Assembly: GCF_019744875.1 (NCBI RefSeq)
Contig: NZ_JAIETU010000003.1
Span: forward strand, 310,001-374,000
Direction: 5' to 3'
From: Hyphomicrobium sp.
GTDB taxonomy: Bacteria > Pseudomonadota > Alphaproteobacteria > Rhizobiales > Hyphomicrobiaceae
Length of the DNA: 64,000 nucleotides
The notes under the pieces: model-generated
Told to the model about the DNA's origin: nothing
Seen by the model: the letters and a program-made list of their open reading frames with translations, nothing else
Databases searched by the model: none
Position numbers and translations under genes: made by a program
Part shown: one piece after another, positions 29,060 through 40,368 of the stretch
Position numbering within the stretch: the stretch's first letter is position 1
How the letters are laid out: the number at the start of each line of letters is the position of its first letter

Positions 29060-29350
29060 ATGAAATTAGTAACGCTAATCGGCCTCTGGTTCATAGCGAC
29101 CAATATCTGGGCGCTTCGGCAACACGCACGCGTCGCCAAAGAGTTTGAGCGACGCTTCGGTGCGCCGCCAGGCTGGAAGTATTTCGCCACTCCGACGTGG
29201 AAAGCCGGGTTTACCGCCCCAAACGGTGCAACCCCCACGCCCGAGATGGAAGCCTATCTCACTGAGCTGAACCATCGCAGTTGGCAAACAGGAGTTCTAC
29301 ATATCTGGATCCTGATGCTCATATTTGGGGCATGGAAGCTGTTCAATTGA
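29060..29350 (+). CDS. small two-helix membrane protein
   Basis: A 96-residue protein with an N-terminal hydrophobic segment (LVTLIGLWFIATNIWAL, residues 3-19) and a C-terminal one (VLHIWILMLIFGAWKLF). The 60 residues between are polar with RRFGAPPGWKYFATPTW. An AGAAGG sequence lies almost against the ATG. Its base composition is lower in G+C than adjacent genes and it is antisense to, and just beyond, the end of thiC. Not recognised. Confidence 0.6.
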   Translation: MKLVTLIGLWFIATNIWALRQHARVAKEFERRFGAPPGWKYFATPTWKAGFTAPNGATPTPEMEAYLTELNHRSWQTGVLHIWILMLIFGAWKLFN

Positions 29351-29386
29351 AACACTTTCACCGACAGCCTCGCTCCCGAGCGGCAC

Positions 29387-31857
<2,471 letters not shown>

Positions 31858-31865
31858 GTCATCCC

Positions 31866-31954
31866 ATCCCTTCGCCGGTATCAGCCGGATCAGGTTCAAA
31901 GGGTGCTCGCGGACCCACCGCGATCTCAGCCGGTTCTGCCCGGCGCCCCTTGGA
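31866..31954 (-). promoter_or_regulatory. TPP riboswitch (THI element)
   Basis: On the minus strand the sequence contains the conserved blocks in order: AGGGGCGCC, GGCTGAGA, ACCCTTTGAACCTGATCC and GGCTGATACCGGCGAAGGGA. These are the signature of the thi-box aptamer. It ends about 8 bases before the start codon of the small membrane protein gene, which suggests control of translation initiation for that gene and downstream thiC. Confidence 0.95.
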
Positions 31955-32022
31955 AACAGACCGACACTACGCCGCGAGGCCGGAAACGCAACCCCACGAA
32001 AGGGCGCGCCGGACGAACAAAT

Positions 32023-32046
32023 GGCCGCCCGGGGGAGCGGGCGGCC
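32023..32046 (-). terminator. hairpin after the small His/Tyr-rich protein gene
   Basis: GGCCGCCCG and CGGGCGGCC form a perfect 9-bp stem with a 6-base loop. On the minus strand it is followed by ATTTGTT, a moderate T run, about 35 bases after the stop codon of the 32080-32325 gene. Confidence 0.75.
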
Positions 32047-32079
32047 AAGTCGGGAAGGGCGGAGGCAGTGGGGTCGTGA

Positions 32080-32325
32080 TTAGTTCCAGCGGCTGTAGGG
32101 GTTGTAGCCGTAGCCGTACCAGCGGCGCTTGCCCCAGTACTTGTGGGCGCCGAAGTGACGATGCTTGCGATAGTGATTGTGCTTGGAATAGCCGTAACCG
32201 CGATCGTACTTGCGCTCGAACTTGTGGTCATGACCGCGATGGCCGCGATCGGCCAGTGCCGGCGAAAGCGAAACCACAGACGCCGCAACGGCGATGGCGA
32301 TGGTGGCGAAAAGAGAAGTCTTCAT
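32080..32325 (-). CDS. small secreted His/Tyr/Arg-rich protein
   Basis: An 81-residue protein: signal peptide of about 25 residues (LFATIAIAVAASVVSLSPALA), then a mature part made almost entirely of His, Tyr, Arg, Lys and Gly (RGHRGHDHK, KHNHYRKHRH). GGGAG precedes the ATG at a good distance. Histidine spacing would allow metal binding, but that is speculation. Similar basic tyrosine-rich exported proteins occur again at 49350-49742. Confidence 0.8.
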   Translation of the reverse strand: MKTSLFATIAIAVAASVVSLSPALADRGHRGHDHKFERKYDRGYGYSKHNHYRKHRHFGAHKYWGKRRWYGYGYNPYSRWN

Positions 32326-32523
32326 GTTTGGTCTCCCTTGCTAAGGGCCCGGCCGACGATGTGTCGGTCCCCCGAGCCTTGAGACCACATTGCCTGGGTC
32401 GCATTGAACCGCCTCTGAATGCCTGCTTCATTTGCGGTTCATGTTCGCGGGCCAATTCGCACGATCACTCCACTGCGCGGGCGTTGAGCCTCCAGCCACC
32501 TCGTGCAAACACCCGCGCCCCAT

Positions 32524-32553
32524 AAAAAAAGCGGACCAGCAATGCTGGTCCGC
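32524..32553 (-). terminator. strong intrinsic terminator
   Basis: On the minus strand GCGGACCAGC-ATT-GCTGGTCCGC (perfect 10-bp stem) is followed by seven T residues. It lies 36 bases after the stop codon of the 32589-32921 gene. Confidence 0.95.
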
Positions 32554-32588
32554 GATCGTGAAAGCCGATAGTCGGGCGCGTGACGCGC

Positions 32589-32921
32589 TTACTTGCCGAC
32601 GCGCGGCAGATTGAACAGGCGGTGCCAGCCGTCGCGGCTTTCAGAGCGAATGTTCTGGGAAGCCTGCTGCTGCATCTCCGAAAGCGTGTTGCGATCGCTC
32701 TTGGTCAGATAGCCCTTGGCCTCCATCTGCGTCTTCGTGCGCGCGATGCGGTTCTGCTCAGCGCGAAGCTTGATGCCTTCCGTCCAGGTGATCGAGCCGT
32801 TGTTGCGGCCGCGCTCGATGCGCTCGCCCTGAATGGCCTGACGGTTGTCGAACGAGGCTGCGGAGGCCAGCGACGGAGCGGCGGCCGAGAGGATCAATGC
32901 GATAGCTGCGATGCGCTTCAT
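32589..32921 (-). CDS. small exported protein of unknown function
   Basis: A 110-residue protein with a signal peptide (IAAIALILSAAAPSLASA) and a mature region predicted mainly helical: NRQAIQGERIERGRNNGSIT, then EGIKLRAEQNRIAR and LSEMQQQASQNI. No cysteines. GGAGAA precedes the ATG. It is a single-gene unit with its own strong terminator. I do not assign a function. Confidence 0.82.
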   Translation of the reverse strand: MKRIAAIALILSAAAPSLASAASFDNRQAIQGERIERGRNNGSITWTEGIKLRAEQNRIARTKTQMEAKGYLTKSDRNTLSEMQQQASQNIRSESRDGWHRLFNLPRVGK

Positions 32922-33449
32922 GATGCGTTCTCCATTTCGAGGGGCGCTTCGGCGATGGCCGGGCCCGATGGCGAAATGGATAGCGCTCGCGCTTTGAACC
33001 GGTACTGAATGCGCCGCTCAGGTGGCGTTCATCTCCGGGAGATGCACACGCAGCCCACGGATGAACGGTCTTGATTATTGGAAAAGTACCCCTGAAACGA
33101 GAAGCGCCCAACCCCGGGGGGCGGGGCTGGGCGCATTAGCGCTCTCGCGCGCAGCGCCGGGAGGGAAGCCGGCGCTCCAGACGATGGCCTCGGTGAGACG
33201 GGGGGAGCTACCGATATATATGGCATCGTCTGACTGATGATGACATAAGCGCAACACGCCAGCTTTCAATAGGGGTCAACGGGCATTATCACGAAATCGT
33301 GATTGACTTTTGCCCGTTTTCCACAGCTTCACCCCGATTCGGCCGAGGATGGGCGCCAGAATTCCGCGCTTTTCCCGTCTGAGGTCCCGTTTCCCGGCAA
33401 GGGAGCGCCAAGATGTCGCAGATTTCCGGGCGTCCAGAATTCCGGGGCG
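32922..33449. other. gene-free region with one GC hairpin
   Basis: About 530 bases without a supported gene. It contains a 13-bp stem with one mismatch at 33104-33134 (GCGCCCAACCCCG and CGGGGCTGGGCGC) and an A+T-richer part at 33200-33310 with short inverted sequences around TCACGAAATCGTGA. The latter is a 14-bp perfect palindrome near 33289-33302. No function is assigned. Confidence 0.5.
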
Positions 33450-34307
33450 CTACGGGTGGAAGTTGTTGAGGCTGACGGCCTCGATCTTGAACAGCTTGGC
33501 GTCCAGCGTCTCGGACTTCGTGAGCGAAGACAGCTCGACGCGCGTATCCAGGCCCTGCGCATCCGTCGTCACCCATTCCTTCAGCTCAACCTGCGGCTTG
33601 GTCGAGAGGAACAGCTTGATCTTGCCCGGCGCGTCCGGGCTCTTGTCGCGCAGCGCGAGCACGATCAGATCGTCCGACTCTTGAAGTTCCACGATCTGCG
33701 CGTCGCGGATCAGGTCGACGTCCTTGCGCAGCAGCAGCCGGAACGGCGTCTGATCGAGGGACACGCGATCCTCGTTGTTGAGGTCGAGATCCTGGATAGC
33801 GAGATACTCGCCGTCCGAAATGATGATCTGGCGCGACGGGCGCGAATAGTCGAAGCGGAAGCGTCCCGGACGCTTCACCATGAACTTGCCGCGCATGGGC
33901 TTGTTGTCGGCCGTCGTCTGGACGAAGTCGCCCTTGAGGTCGCCGAGGCCGTTAAAATAGGCGTTCACCGTCTTGACCAGCGCGGTCTGCGCATCGTTGA
34001 GCACGATCACGCCGCCGGGCGTCGCAACCTCGGCGTTCCATCCCGTTCCTTGGCCTACGGGATCCGGCGGCGTTTCAGCTTTCGCCTCGGGAGCCGGTGC
34101 GCCGGTCGCGGGCGCGCCAGGACGCTGAGCCGGGGTCGGCGCAGGAACAGGCGAAGCGGCTGTGCCGGCTGCGGCCGGAGGCGTACCAGCCGGAGGCGTC
34201 GCTGCGGGCGGAGTCGCGCTGTCTTGGGCCACGGCAGCGCCGACCGTCAGCGCCAATGCCAGCCCGGCCGCGGCGAGCAGTTCGAAAGTCTTCATGTTCC
34301 GTCTCAT
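33450..34307 (-). CDS. lolA: LolA-family outer-membrane lipoprotein carrier protein
   Basis: A 285-residue periplasmic protein of the LolA fold, which carries lipoproteins from the inner to the outer membrane. The start at 34307 has GGGGA upstream and begins a signal peptide (FELLAAAGLALALTVGAAVA). A Pro/Ala/Thr-rich linker of about 70 residues follows. Then comes the half-barrel domain: VNAYFNGLGDLKGDFVQTTA, RGKFMVKRPGRFRFDY and ISDGEYLAIQD. The long linker is unusual compared with short LolA proteins. It follows ftsK by 187 bases on the same strand. Confidence 0.9.
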   Translation of the reverse strand: MRRNMKTFELLAAAGLALALTVGAAVAQDSATPPAATPPAGTPPAAAGTAASPVPAPTPAQRPGAPATGAPAPEAKAETPPDPVGQGTGWNAEVATPGGVIVLNDAQTALVKTVNAYFNGLGDLKGDFVQTTADNKPMRGKFMVKRPGRFRFDYSRPSRQIIISDGEYLAIQDLDLNNEDRVSLDQTPFRLLLRKDVDLIRDAQIVELQESDDLIVLALRDKSPDAPGKIKLFLSTKPQVELKEWVTTDAQGLDTRVELSSLTKSETLDAKLFKIEAVSLNNFHP

Positions 34308-34494
34308 CACGTCCCCGCCTCCCCGGCGGGGAGCCCCTAGCTGTCTGACCGGACAATGCGACCACAAATTGGCGATTTGCCCCTTGCGGGCAACCGGCAT
34401 TTTGATTTCCCGCCCGCAATCCACCTCCGCCGCCCCGGCACCAGCCGGTTCAAGCGCGTCCAGGGACGCGAGATGGCGAAAAACGTGAGGACAA

Positions 34495-37203
34495 TCAGGC
34501 AATCGAGCGAACAGGCCCCTCGCCGGCCAGGATTTCGCGGCGCCCCGTATGGTTCGGTGCGCTGATCAAACCGTCCCGCTCCATGCGCTCGATCAGGTCG
34601 GCGGCCCGGTTGTAGCCGATCGACAGGCGCCGCTGCACGTAGCTGGTCGACGCCTTGCGGTCGCGCAGCACCACGGCTACCGCACGGTCGTAAAGACTGT
34701 CGCCGCCTTCGCCGCCCGCCCCGCCGCCGTTGGACGCGTCATCCGGCTCGTCCTGCGGCACATCGATATTTTCGATATAGCGCGGCGCCCCCTGCGTGCG
34801 GAGATACGCCGCCACGGCTTCCACTTCTTCGTCTGAAACGAACGGCCCGTGCACGCGCAGCATCTGCCCCGCGCCCGAGGTGTAGAGCATGTCGCCCTGG
34901 CCGAGCAGTTGCTCCGCGCCCTGCTCGTTGAGGATCGTGCGGCTGTCGATCTTCGATGCCACCTTGAAACTGATACGCGTCGGGAAGTTGGCCTTGATCG
35001 TGCCCGTGATGATGTCCACGGACGGCCGCTGCGTCGCCATGATGAGATGAATGCCGGCTGCGCGCGCCTTCTGCGCCAGGCGCTGCACGGCGGTCTCGAT
35101 GTCCTTGCCGGCGGTGATCATCAGGTCGGCAAACTCGTCCACGACGACGACGATATAGGCCATCGCCGCGAGATCCATATCCTCGCGCTCGTAGATCGGC
35201 TTGCCGGTCGCGGCATCGAAACCGGTCTGCACCGTGCGCGTCAGTTGTTCGCCGCGCGCCTGCGCCCCGCTCACGCGTGTGTTGAAGGCTTCGATGTTGC
35301 GCACCGAAAGCTTCGCCATGCGCTTGTAGCGCTCTTCCATCTCGCCCACGACCCAGTTGAGCGCGGCCACCGCCTTCTGCGGATCGGTGACAACAGGCGT
35401 CAGCAGATGGGGAATGTCGTTGTAGACGCTGAGCTCCAGCATCTTCGGGTCGATCATGATGAAACGGCACTGCTCCGGCGTATGGCGGAACAGGATCGAC
35501 AGGATCATCGCATTGACACCGACGGACTTGCCCGAACCGGTCGTACCGGCCACGAGCAGATGCGGCATGCGCGCAAGGTCCGCAATCACCGGCTCACCGC
35601 CGATGGAGCGCCCGAGCGTCAGTGGCAGCACGCCGTCGGCCGAAGCAAACGTCGGGCTTTCGATCAGCTCACGCAGGCCCACCATGTCGCGGCGGCTGTT
35701 GGGTAGTTCGATGCCGATCACGTTGCGTCCCGGAATGACGGCCACGCGTGCGCTGGTCGCGCTCATCGAGCGCGCGATGTCGTCGGCCAGCGCCATGATG
35801 CGCGTGGCCTTCGTGCCGCGGGCAGGTTCCAGTTCGTACAGCGTGACGACCGGCCCCGGCTTGATGTCGCGCACTTCGCCTTTGACGCCGAAATCCGCCA
35901 GCACGTCTTCGAGCAGCCGCGCCGTCCCGCGCAGCACCGTCTGGGAGAATTCAGCCGTCGACTTCGAGGGCGGCGTGCGCTTGAGCATGCTCGCGGCAGG
36001 GCGCTTGAAGGTCACCTCAACCTTGCGCGCGATCGCCTTGAGAATGGCGGGCGCGCCGCGGCGGACAGGCTGCTGCTGGCGAACCGGCTGCATCGAGGCT
36101 TGCGAGGCCTGGGCAACCGGCGCCGAGGGAACAGGCGACGGCGCGGGCGCGGCTTCGCGCGGCACGTCGCGCGCGCCACCCGCATTGCGCATGAAGCGCG
36201 GCAGATCCTGATTGTCCATGGGCGGGGCGACCGGCGCGGGACGCGCGCCCGCAGGCGCAAAGCGTTCGGCCATCGCACGGCTGGAATAATCGAGCGTCGT
36301 ATCGGGCTCGGCGTCGTCCATGCCGAAGTCGTCCGGCGCGGCATCGGAAAAATCCGCGCGATCTTCGGCGTGCTGCGGCGGCGCGCCATAGTCTCCGGCC
36401 GAGTAGCTGCGCGCGTATTCGGCCGCAACCGGCGAGCCGGGTAGCATCGGCTCCAGCGTGCGCGGAGCGGCCGCGACATCGCGCGCACCCCAGACGCTCA
36501 GCGTGCCCAGCGCCGACATCAGGCTCTGCGAACGCGCGCGCGGCGGCGTCCAGGATGCCTCGGCCGGACGGCTGAGTTCAGGCGTGGAATGACGGATCGT
36601 ACGATCGCGGCGCAGGCCAGCGAAAGGAATATGCTCGCGCTTCAATCCCGCCGCTTGCGCCAGCGACGACAGACCGATGCCGAACAGCAGGATCGCAGCC
36701 GCGATCGCCGCCGTGTCCGAGCTGATGAAAGTCATGATCGAGGCGAAGAAGCCGAAAATCACATCGCCGAGAATGCCGCCGTAGCCATGCTCGAGCGGCC
36801 AGGAGCCGGCCATCGGCAGAGCTGAAACACCACCGGCCAGCGCCAGCAGAGCGAGCGGGTAATAGGTCACCTTCGTACGCAGGCTTGCGACCTGCTGCGA
36901 CACCACGAGCTCGACACCCCAGATCATGATGGGGAAGAGCGCGACGGCGGAGGCGAGACCGAGAGTCTGGATCAGGAGGTCGGCGACGATGGCGCCGGGT
37001 GCGCCGAGGGCGTTGCGCACAGCCCCGCCCGTGACATGCGTGAGGCTCGGGTCCGATACCGACCACGACACGATGCTCGCCCAGACGGCGGCCAGTACCG
37101 TGAGCAGCAATAGGCCGCTCGCGCGCCCGAACGCACCAATCAGGTGAGCTTCGAGTGCGGCCGGCAGAAGGCGTTGACGGTGAAGCCCTGATGCGGACGG
37201 CAT
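34495..37203 (-). CDS. ftsK: DNA translocase FtsK
   Basis: Septal DNA pump of 902 residues that clears chromosome termini and activates XerCD at division. Four membrane helices occupy about residues 25-190. A Pro/Ala-rich linker runs to about 400. The motor domain has Walker A GTTGSGKSVGVN (around 550) and the Walker B region IVVVVDEFADLM. The C-terminal gamma winged helix contains RRLSIGYNRAADLIERME and reads KOPS sites. It is 15 bases downstream of the aminotransferase gene, so the two are cotranscribed. Confidence 0.97.
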   Translation of the reverse strand: MPSASGLHRQRLLPAALEAHLIGAFGRASGLLLLTVLAAVWASIVSWSVSDPSLTHVTGGAVRNALGAPGAIVADLLIQTLGLASAVALFPIMIWGVELVVSQQVASLRTKVTYYPLALLALAGGVSALPMAGSWPLEHGYGGILGDVIFGFFASIMTFISSDTAAIAAAILLFGIGLSSLAQAAGLKREHIPFAGLRRDRTIRHSTPELSRPAEASWTPPRARSQSLMSALGTLSVWGARDVAAAPRTLEPMLPGSPVAAEYARSYSAGDYGAPPQHAEDRADFSDAAPDDFGMDDAEPDTTLDYSSRAMAERFAPAGARPAPVAPPMDNQDLPRFMRNAGGARDVPREAAPAPSPVPSAPVAQASQASMQPVRQQQPVRRGAPAILKAIARKVEVTFKRPAASMLKRTPPSKSTAEFSQTVLRGTARLLEDVLADFGVKGEVRDIKPGPVVTLYELEPARGTKATRIMALADDIARSMSATSARVAVIPGRNVIGIELPNSRRDMVGLRELIESPTFASADGVLPLTLGRSIGGEPVIADLARMPHLLVAGTTGSGKSVGVNAMILSILFRHTPEQCRFIMIDPKMLELSVYNDIPHLLTPVVTDPQKAVAALNWVVGEMEERYKRMAKLSVRNIEAFNTRVSGAQARGEQLTRTVQTGFDAATGKPIYEREDMDLAAMAYIVVVVDEFADLMITAGKDIETAVQRLAQKARAAGIHLIMATQRPSVDIITGTIKANFPTRISFKVASKIDSRTILNEQGAEQLLGQGDMLYTSGAGQMLRVHGPFVSDEEVEAVAAYLRTQGAPRYIENIDVPQDEPDDASNGGGAGGEGGDSLYDRAVAVVLRDRKASTSYVQRRLSIGYNRAADLIERMERDGLISAPNHTGRREILAGEGPVRSIA

Positions 37204-37218
37204 GGCAGTGAACGTCTC

Positions 37219-38436
37219 TTACGCAGATACATGAACGAACCGTTCGAGTGCTTCCCTGATCGTCCGGACGTCATGCACCAATGCCACGCGCACGAAGTGT
37301 GCGCCCGGATTAGTCCCATCGCGCCCGGTCTGAGCCAGGTAAGAACCTGGTATCACCTTGACGCCGAAACGTTTCCATAAGGTTAGTGCCGTGTAAGCGC
37401 CGTCCCCGATACTGCTCGTATCGAGCCAGAGAAAGAACCCTCCGGCCGGCCGCCGGTAGCCGAACCGGCTCCCCAGCACAGCGTCCGCCACGTCGTACTT
37501 CGCAGCGTACGCCAGCCGGTTGGCCGTCACGTGCTGCTCCTCCGCCCAGACCGCCGCCGAGGCATGCTGCGTCGGCCCCGGCATCTGGGGCCCCACGAGA
37601 TTGCGCACCTCGAACAGCATCTGGAGGAAGCCCGCATCCCCCGCGCAGAAGCCGGACCGCAGCCCGGGCAGGTTCGAGCGCTTCGAGAGCGAGTTGAACA
37701 CGACAATGTTGCGGAAGCGCTCGAGCGTCTTGGCCGCCACCTCGAGCCCGCCCGCAGGCGGCGCGCCGCTGTAGATCTCCGAATAGCATTCGTCGAAGAA
37801 CAGCAGGAAATCGTAGGCCCGCGCCAGCGCCAGCGCGCGCGCGATGTACGCTTGGCTTGCCACCGCACCCTGCGGATTGGCGGGCGAGCACAGATAAAGC
37901 GCCGCCGTCCGCGACAGGAGTTGCGTATCCGCCTCGAGCGCATCGAGATCCGGCAGATGGCCCGTGGCCTCCGTGGCGTCGAGGAACACCGGCTCCGCAC
38001 CCGACGCGAGCGCCCCGCCGAGGTAAGCCTGGTAGAACGGGTTGCACATCAAAACAGCGGGCCGCCCGGCACCGGCCTTGCGCCCGACCGCCGCGAACGC
38101 CGCATAGAAGAGCCCCTCGCGCGAACCGTTGCACGGCAGGATCTCGCTGGCGGGATCCACCACGCCCGCCAGGTTGTAGCGCCGGCCAATCCAGTCGCCG
38201 ATCGCCCCCCTGAGCTCGTCCGAACCGCGGATCGGCGGATACTTCGCGAACAGCGCCTCAGCTTCCGCGATTTTTGCCGTAACAAACGAGGGCATCGTCT
38301 CGCGCGGTTCGCCGAGCGTCAGGTCGATCGTGCGCTCGTGCCCCGGTGTGACCCCGTCAAGCAGGTGGCGGAGCCGGGTGAACGGCGAGAGAATAGTGCC
38401 GTCGGCCAGTGCCGCGAGGCTCAGGGTGTCGGACAT
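37219..38436 (-). CDS. class I/II PLP-dependent aminotransferase (possibly DapC-type)
   Basis: A 405-residue fold-type I aminotransferase. SPANPQG binds the cofactor, FFDECYSEIY follows, and the Schiff-base lysine is in SLSKRSNLPGLRSGF (Lys252). The C-terminal arginine region is HFVRVALV. Similarity in layout to succinyl-diaminopimelate transaminases (DapC) is plausible, since the N-terminus DLTLGEPRETMPSFV is of that type, but I do not assert the substrate. The gene is immediately upstream of ftsK. Confidence 0.9.
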   Translation of the reverse strand: MSDTLSLAALADGTILSPFTRLRHLLDGVTPGHERTIDLTLGEPRETMPSFVTAKIAEAEALFAKYPPIRGSDELRGAIGDWIGRRYNLAGVVDPASEILPCNGSREGLFYAAFAAVGRKAGAGRPAVLMCNPFYQAYLGGALASGAEPVFLDATEATGHLPDLDALEADTQLLSRTAALYLCSPANPQGAVASQAYIARALALARAYDFLLFFDECYSEIYSGAPPAGGLEVAAKTLERFRNIVVFNSLSKRSNLPGLRSGFCAGDAGFLQMLFEVRNLVGPQMPGPTQHASAAVWAEEQHVTANRLAYAAKYDVADAVLGSRFGYRRPAGGFFLWLDTSSIGDGAYTALTLWKRFGVKVIPGSYLAQTGRDGTNPGAHFVRVALVHDVRTIREALERFVHVSA

Positions 38437-38559
38437 CGGTTACGTGTTCCACACAGGGATGCGGGTCACGAGATAGCGTCCAGCACCCCGTATTGTCCAC
38501 GGGCTTCCGCCGGAGAGCGCTATTCCGGTCGCCGCGCGAGCCGCCCCGGACCGTTCGCT

Positions 38560-39417
38560 CTACGGAATGGGGCCGCGCCGGGCCGTGTTGAAATTCGCAG
38601 CCGTCGTGAGCCCGATCGCCTGGTCGAGCCCCTTCACCCCGCGCAGGTCGGCCTCCTCGAGGTTCGCCCCCGTGAAGTCGGCCCCCGCGATTGTCGCCCC
38701 CGTGAAGTCCGCCTTGACCAGGTCGGACCCGCGCAGGTTCGCACCCGTTAGATCCGCATCGACGAACCGCGCATGCTTGAGCGACGTGCCGGAGAGCTTC
38801 GCGTCCCTCAGGATGGCGCGCGTGAAGTTGGCGCTCGACAGGCTCGCGGGCGCATTGACGGAGGGCTCGCGGGTGGCCGAGCGGCCGAGGATCGCGCCCG
38901 TGAGATCCGCATCCGTGAAGTCCGCCCGGTCGAGCCATCCATCGGACCGGAAACGCACGAGCTTGGCGCCGACGAACTTCGGCGCCTCCGCCGTGGCGAC
39001 GCTGAGCGACGTGAAGACGGTCGGACGGATGATGCGGGCATCCGTCATGTCCGCACCGCTGAAGTCGGTCGCCGTGATGGTGGCCCGGTCGAGGCGCGCG
39101 CCGACGAGCGAGCTTCCGCTGAGGTTCGCGCGCGACATGTCAGCCCCATAGAGATCGGAGCCATCGAGCAGCGCACGCTTGAAGTCGAGCTCCGCGAGAT
39201 CGAGCTGCGAAAGTTCGAGCCCATGGAGATCCGGCCGCGTCTCACCGGTCGCCTTGAAGAGGCGCTCGGTCACGTCCCGCGCCGTGAGCTTGCGCGTGAC
39301 GCCCTGCGCCGGGTCCGCCTTCGCATTGGGCTGCGTGTAGCTCGGCAATCCGCCCGCCGCCGCGACAAGAGATGACAGCGCCAGCAGCCCGACCGCAATA
39401 CCAAGAGCCCTTCGCAT
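38560..39417 (-). CDS. secreted pentapeptide-repeat protein (copy 1)
   Basis: A 285-residue protein with a signal peptide and about 20 degenerate A(D/N)LXX pentapeptides (for example LDGSDLYGADMSRANLSGSS) that form a right-handed quadrilateral beta helix. A segment without repeats in the middle (IRPTVFTSLSVATAEAPKFVG) is shared with the next gene. GGAGAA before 39417 fixes the start. It is closely related along its whole length to the neighbouring gene upstream, a tandem duplication. The periplasmic location is unusual for the family; the function is unknown. Confidence 0.9.
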   Translation of the reverse strand: MRRALGIAVGLLALSSLVAAAGGLPSYTQPNAKADPAQGVTRKLTARDVTERLFKATGETRPDLHGLELSQLDLAELDFKRALLDGSDLYGADMSRANLSGSSLVGARLDRATITATDFSGADMTDARIIRPTVFTSLSVATAEAPKFVGAKLVRFRSDGWLDRADFTDADLTGAILGRSATREPSVNAPASLSSANFTRAILRDAKLSGTSLKHARFVDADLTGANLRGSDLVKADFTGATIAGADFTGANLEEADLRGVKGLDQAIGLTTAANFNTARRGPIP

Positions 39418-39453
39418 GGTCGTTCTCCGCATCGCCGACGAGCGCGGCCTGGA

Positions 39454-40332
39454 TTAGGGAATGGGATCGAGCCGGGCGCTCTGGAAGTTGGTGGCCGACG
39501 TGAGCCCAATCACCTGATCGAGGCCGCGCGCACCCCGCAGGTCGGTCTCGTCGAGATTGGCCCCCGTCACGTCCGCCCCGGCAAGATTTGCCCCGCGGAA
39601 CGTCGCCCCCGTCAGGTTCGAGCCCCGGAAGTTCGCGCCGCTCACGTCGGCATCAATGAAGCGAGCATACTTGAGCGACGCGCCAGGAAACTTGGTCTCC
39701 TTGAGGATCGCCTTCGTGAAGTTCGCGCTCGTCAGGCTGGCCGGCGAAAACAGCGTCTCCTCGCGCGACGCACCGCCCCCGAACACGGCGCCCGACAAAT
39801 CCGCCCCGCTGAAATCGGCGCGGTCGAGAAGACCGTCGGAGCGGATGCGCACGAGCTTGGCGCCCACGAACTTCGGCGCCTCGGCGGTTTCGACTTCGAG
39901 CGTCGTGAAAATGGTCGGCCGCAGAATGCGGGCATCCGTCAGATCCGCGCCGCTGAAGTCGGCGGCCGTGATGGTCGCCCTATCGAGCCGCGCGCCGACG
40001 AGCGAACAGTTCGCCAGATTGGCACGCGACAGGTCGGCGCCGTAGAGGTCGGACCCATCCAGTCTCGAATGCTTGAAATCGAGCTCCGCCAGATCGAGGC
40101 GCGTAAGGTTGAGCTTGGCGAGGTCGGGGCGCGATCCCGGAGCCGCCTTGAAAAGCCGCGCCGTCACATCGCGCGCCGAAAGCTTCCCCGCCTGAGTTTC
40201 GTCGCCGGCGTCGGCAGTTGCATTCGGCTGCGTGTAGCTCGGCAGCTCGCCCGCCTCCACCAGCGAAGGCCAGAACGCAAGCGAAGGCGAGAGCGCAAGA
40301 ACGGCGGCCGCGAGCCCGAGTGCAATTCGCAT
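39454..40332 (-). CDS. secreted pentapeptide-repeat protein (copy 2)
   Basis: A 292-residue paralogue of the downstream gene: signal peptide, then LPSYTQPNATAD, then two blocks of pentapeptide repeats around ILRPTIFTTLEVETAEAPKF. GGAGG six bases before the ATG at 40332 supports this start over 40338. It lies 36 bases after cimA and 36 bases before copy 1 on the same strand, so all three are probably in one transcript with cysS and the GNAT gene. Confidence 0.9.
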   Translation of the reverse strand: MRIALGLAAAVLALSPSLAFWPSLVEAGELPSYTQPNATADAGDETQAGKLSARDVTARLFKAAPGSRPDLAKLNLTRLDLAELDFKHSRLDGSDLYGADLSRANLANCSLVGARLDRATITAADFSGADLTDARILRPTIFTTLEVETAEAPKFVGAKLVRIRSDGLLDRADFSGADLSGAVFGGGASREETLFSPASLTSANFTKAILKETKFPGASLKYARFIDADVSGANFRGSNLTGATFRGANLAGADVTGANLDETDLRGARGLDQVIGLTSATNFQSARLDPIP

Positions 40333-40368
40333 CCTCATCCTCCGCAAACGCGCCAGCTCAGCGCGAGT

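Noticed and set aside
33104-33134. GC-rich hairpin as a terminator
   Set aside because: No T run on either strand and no gene ending nearby; left as an unexplained hairpin.
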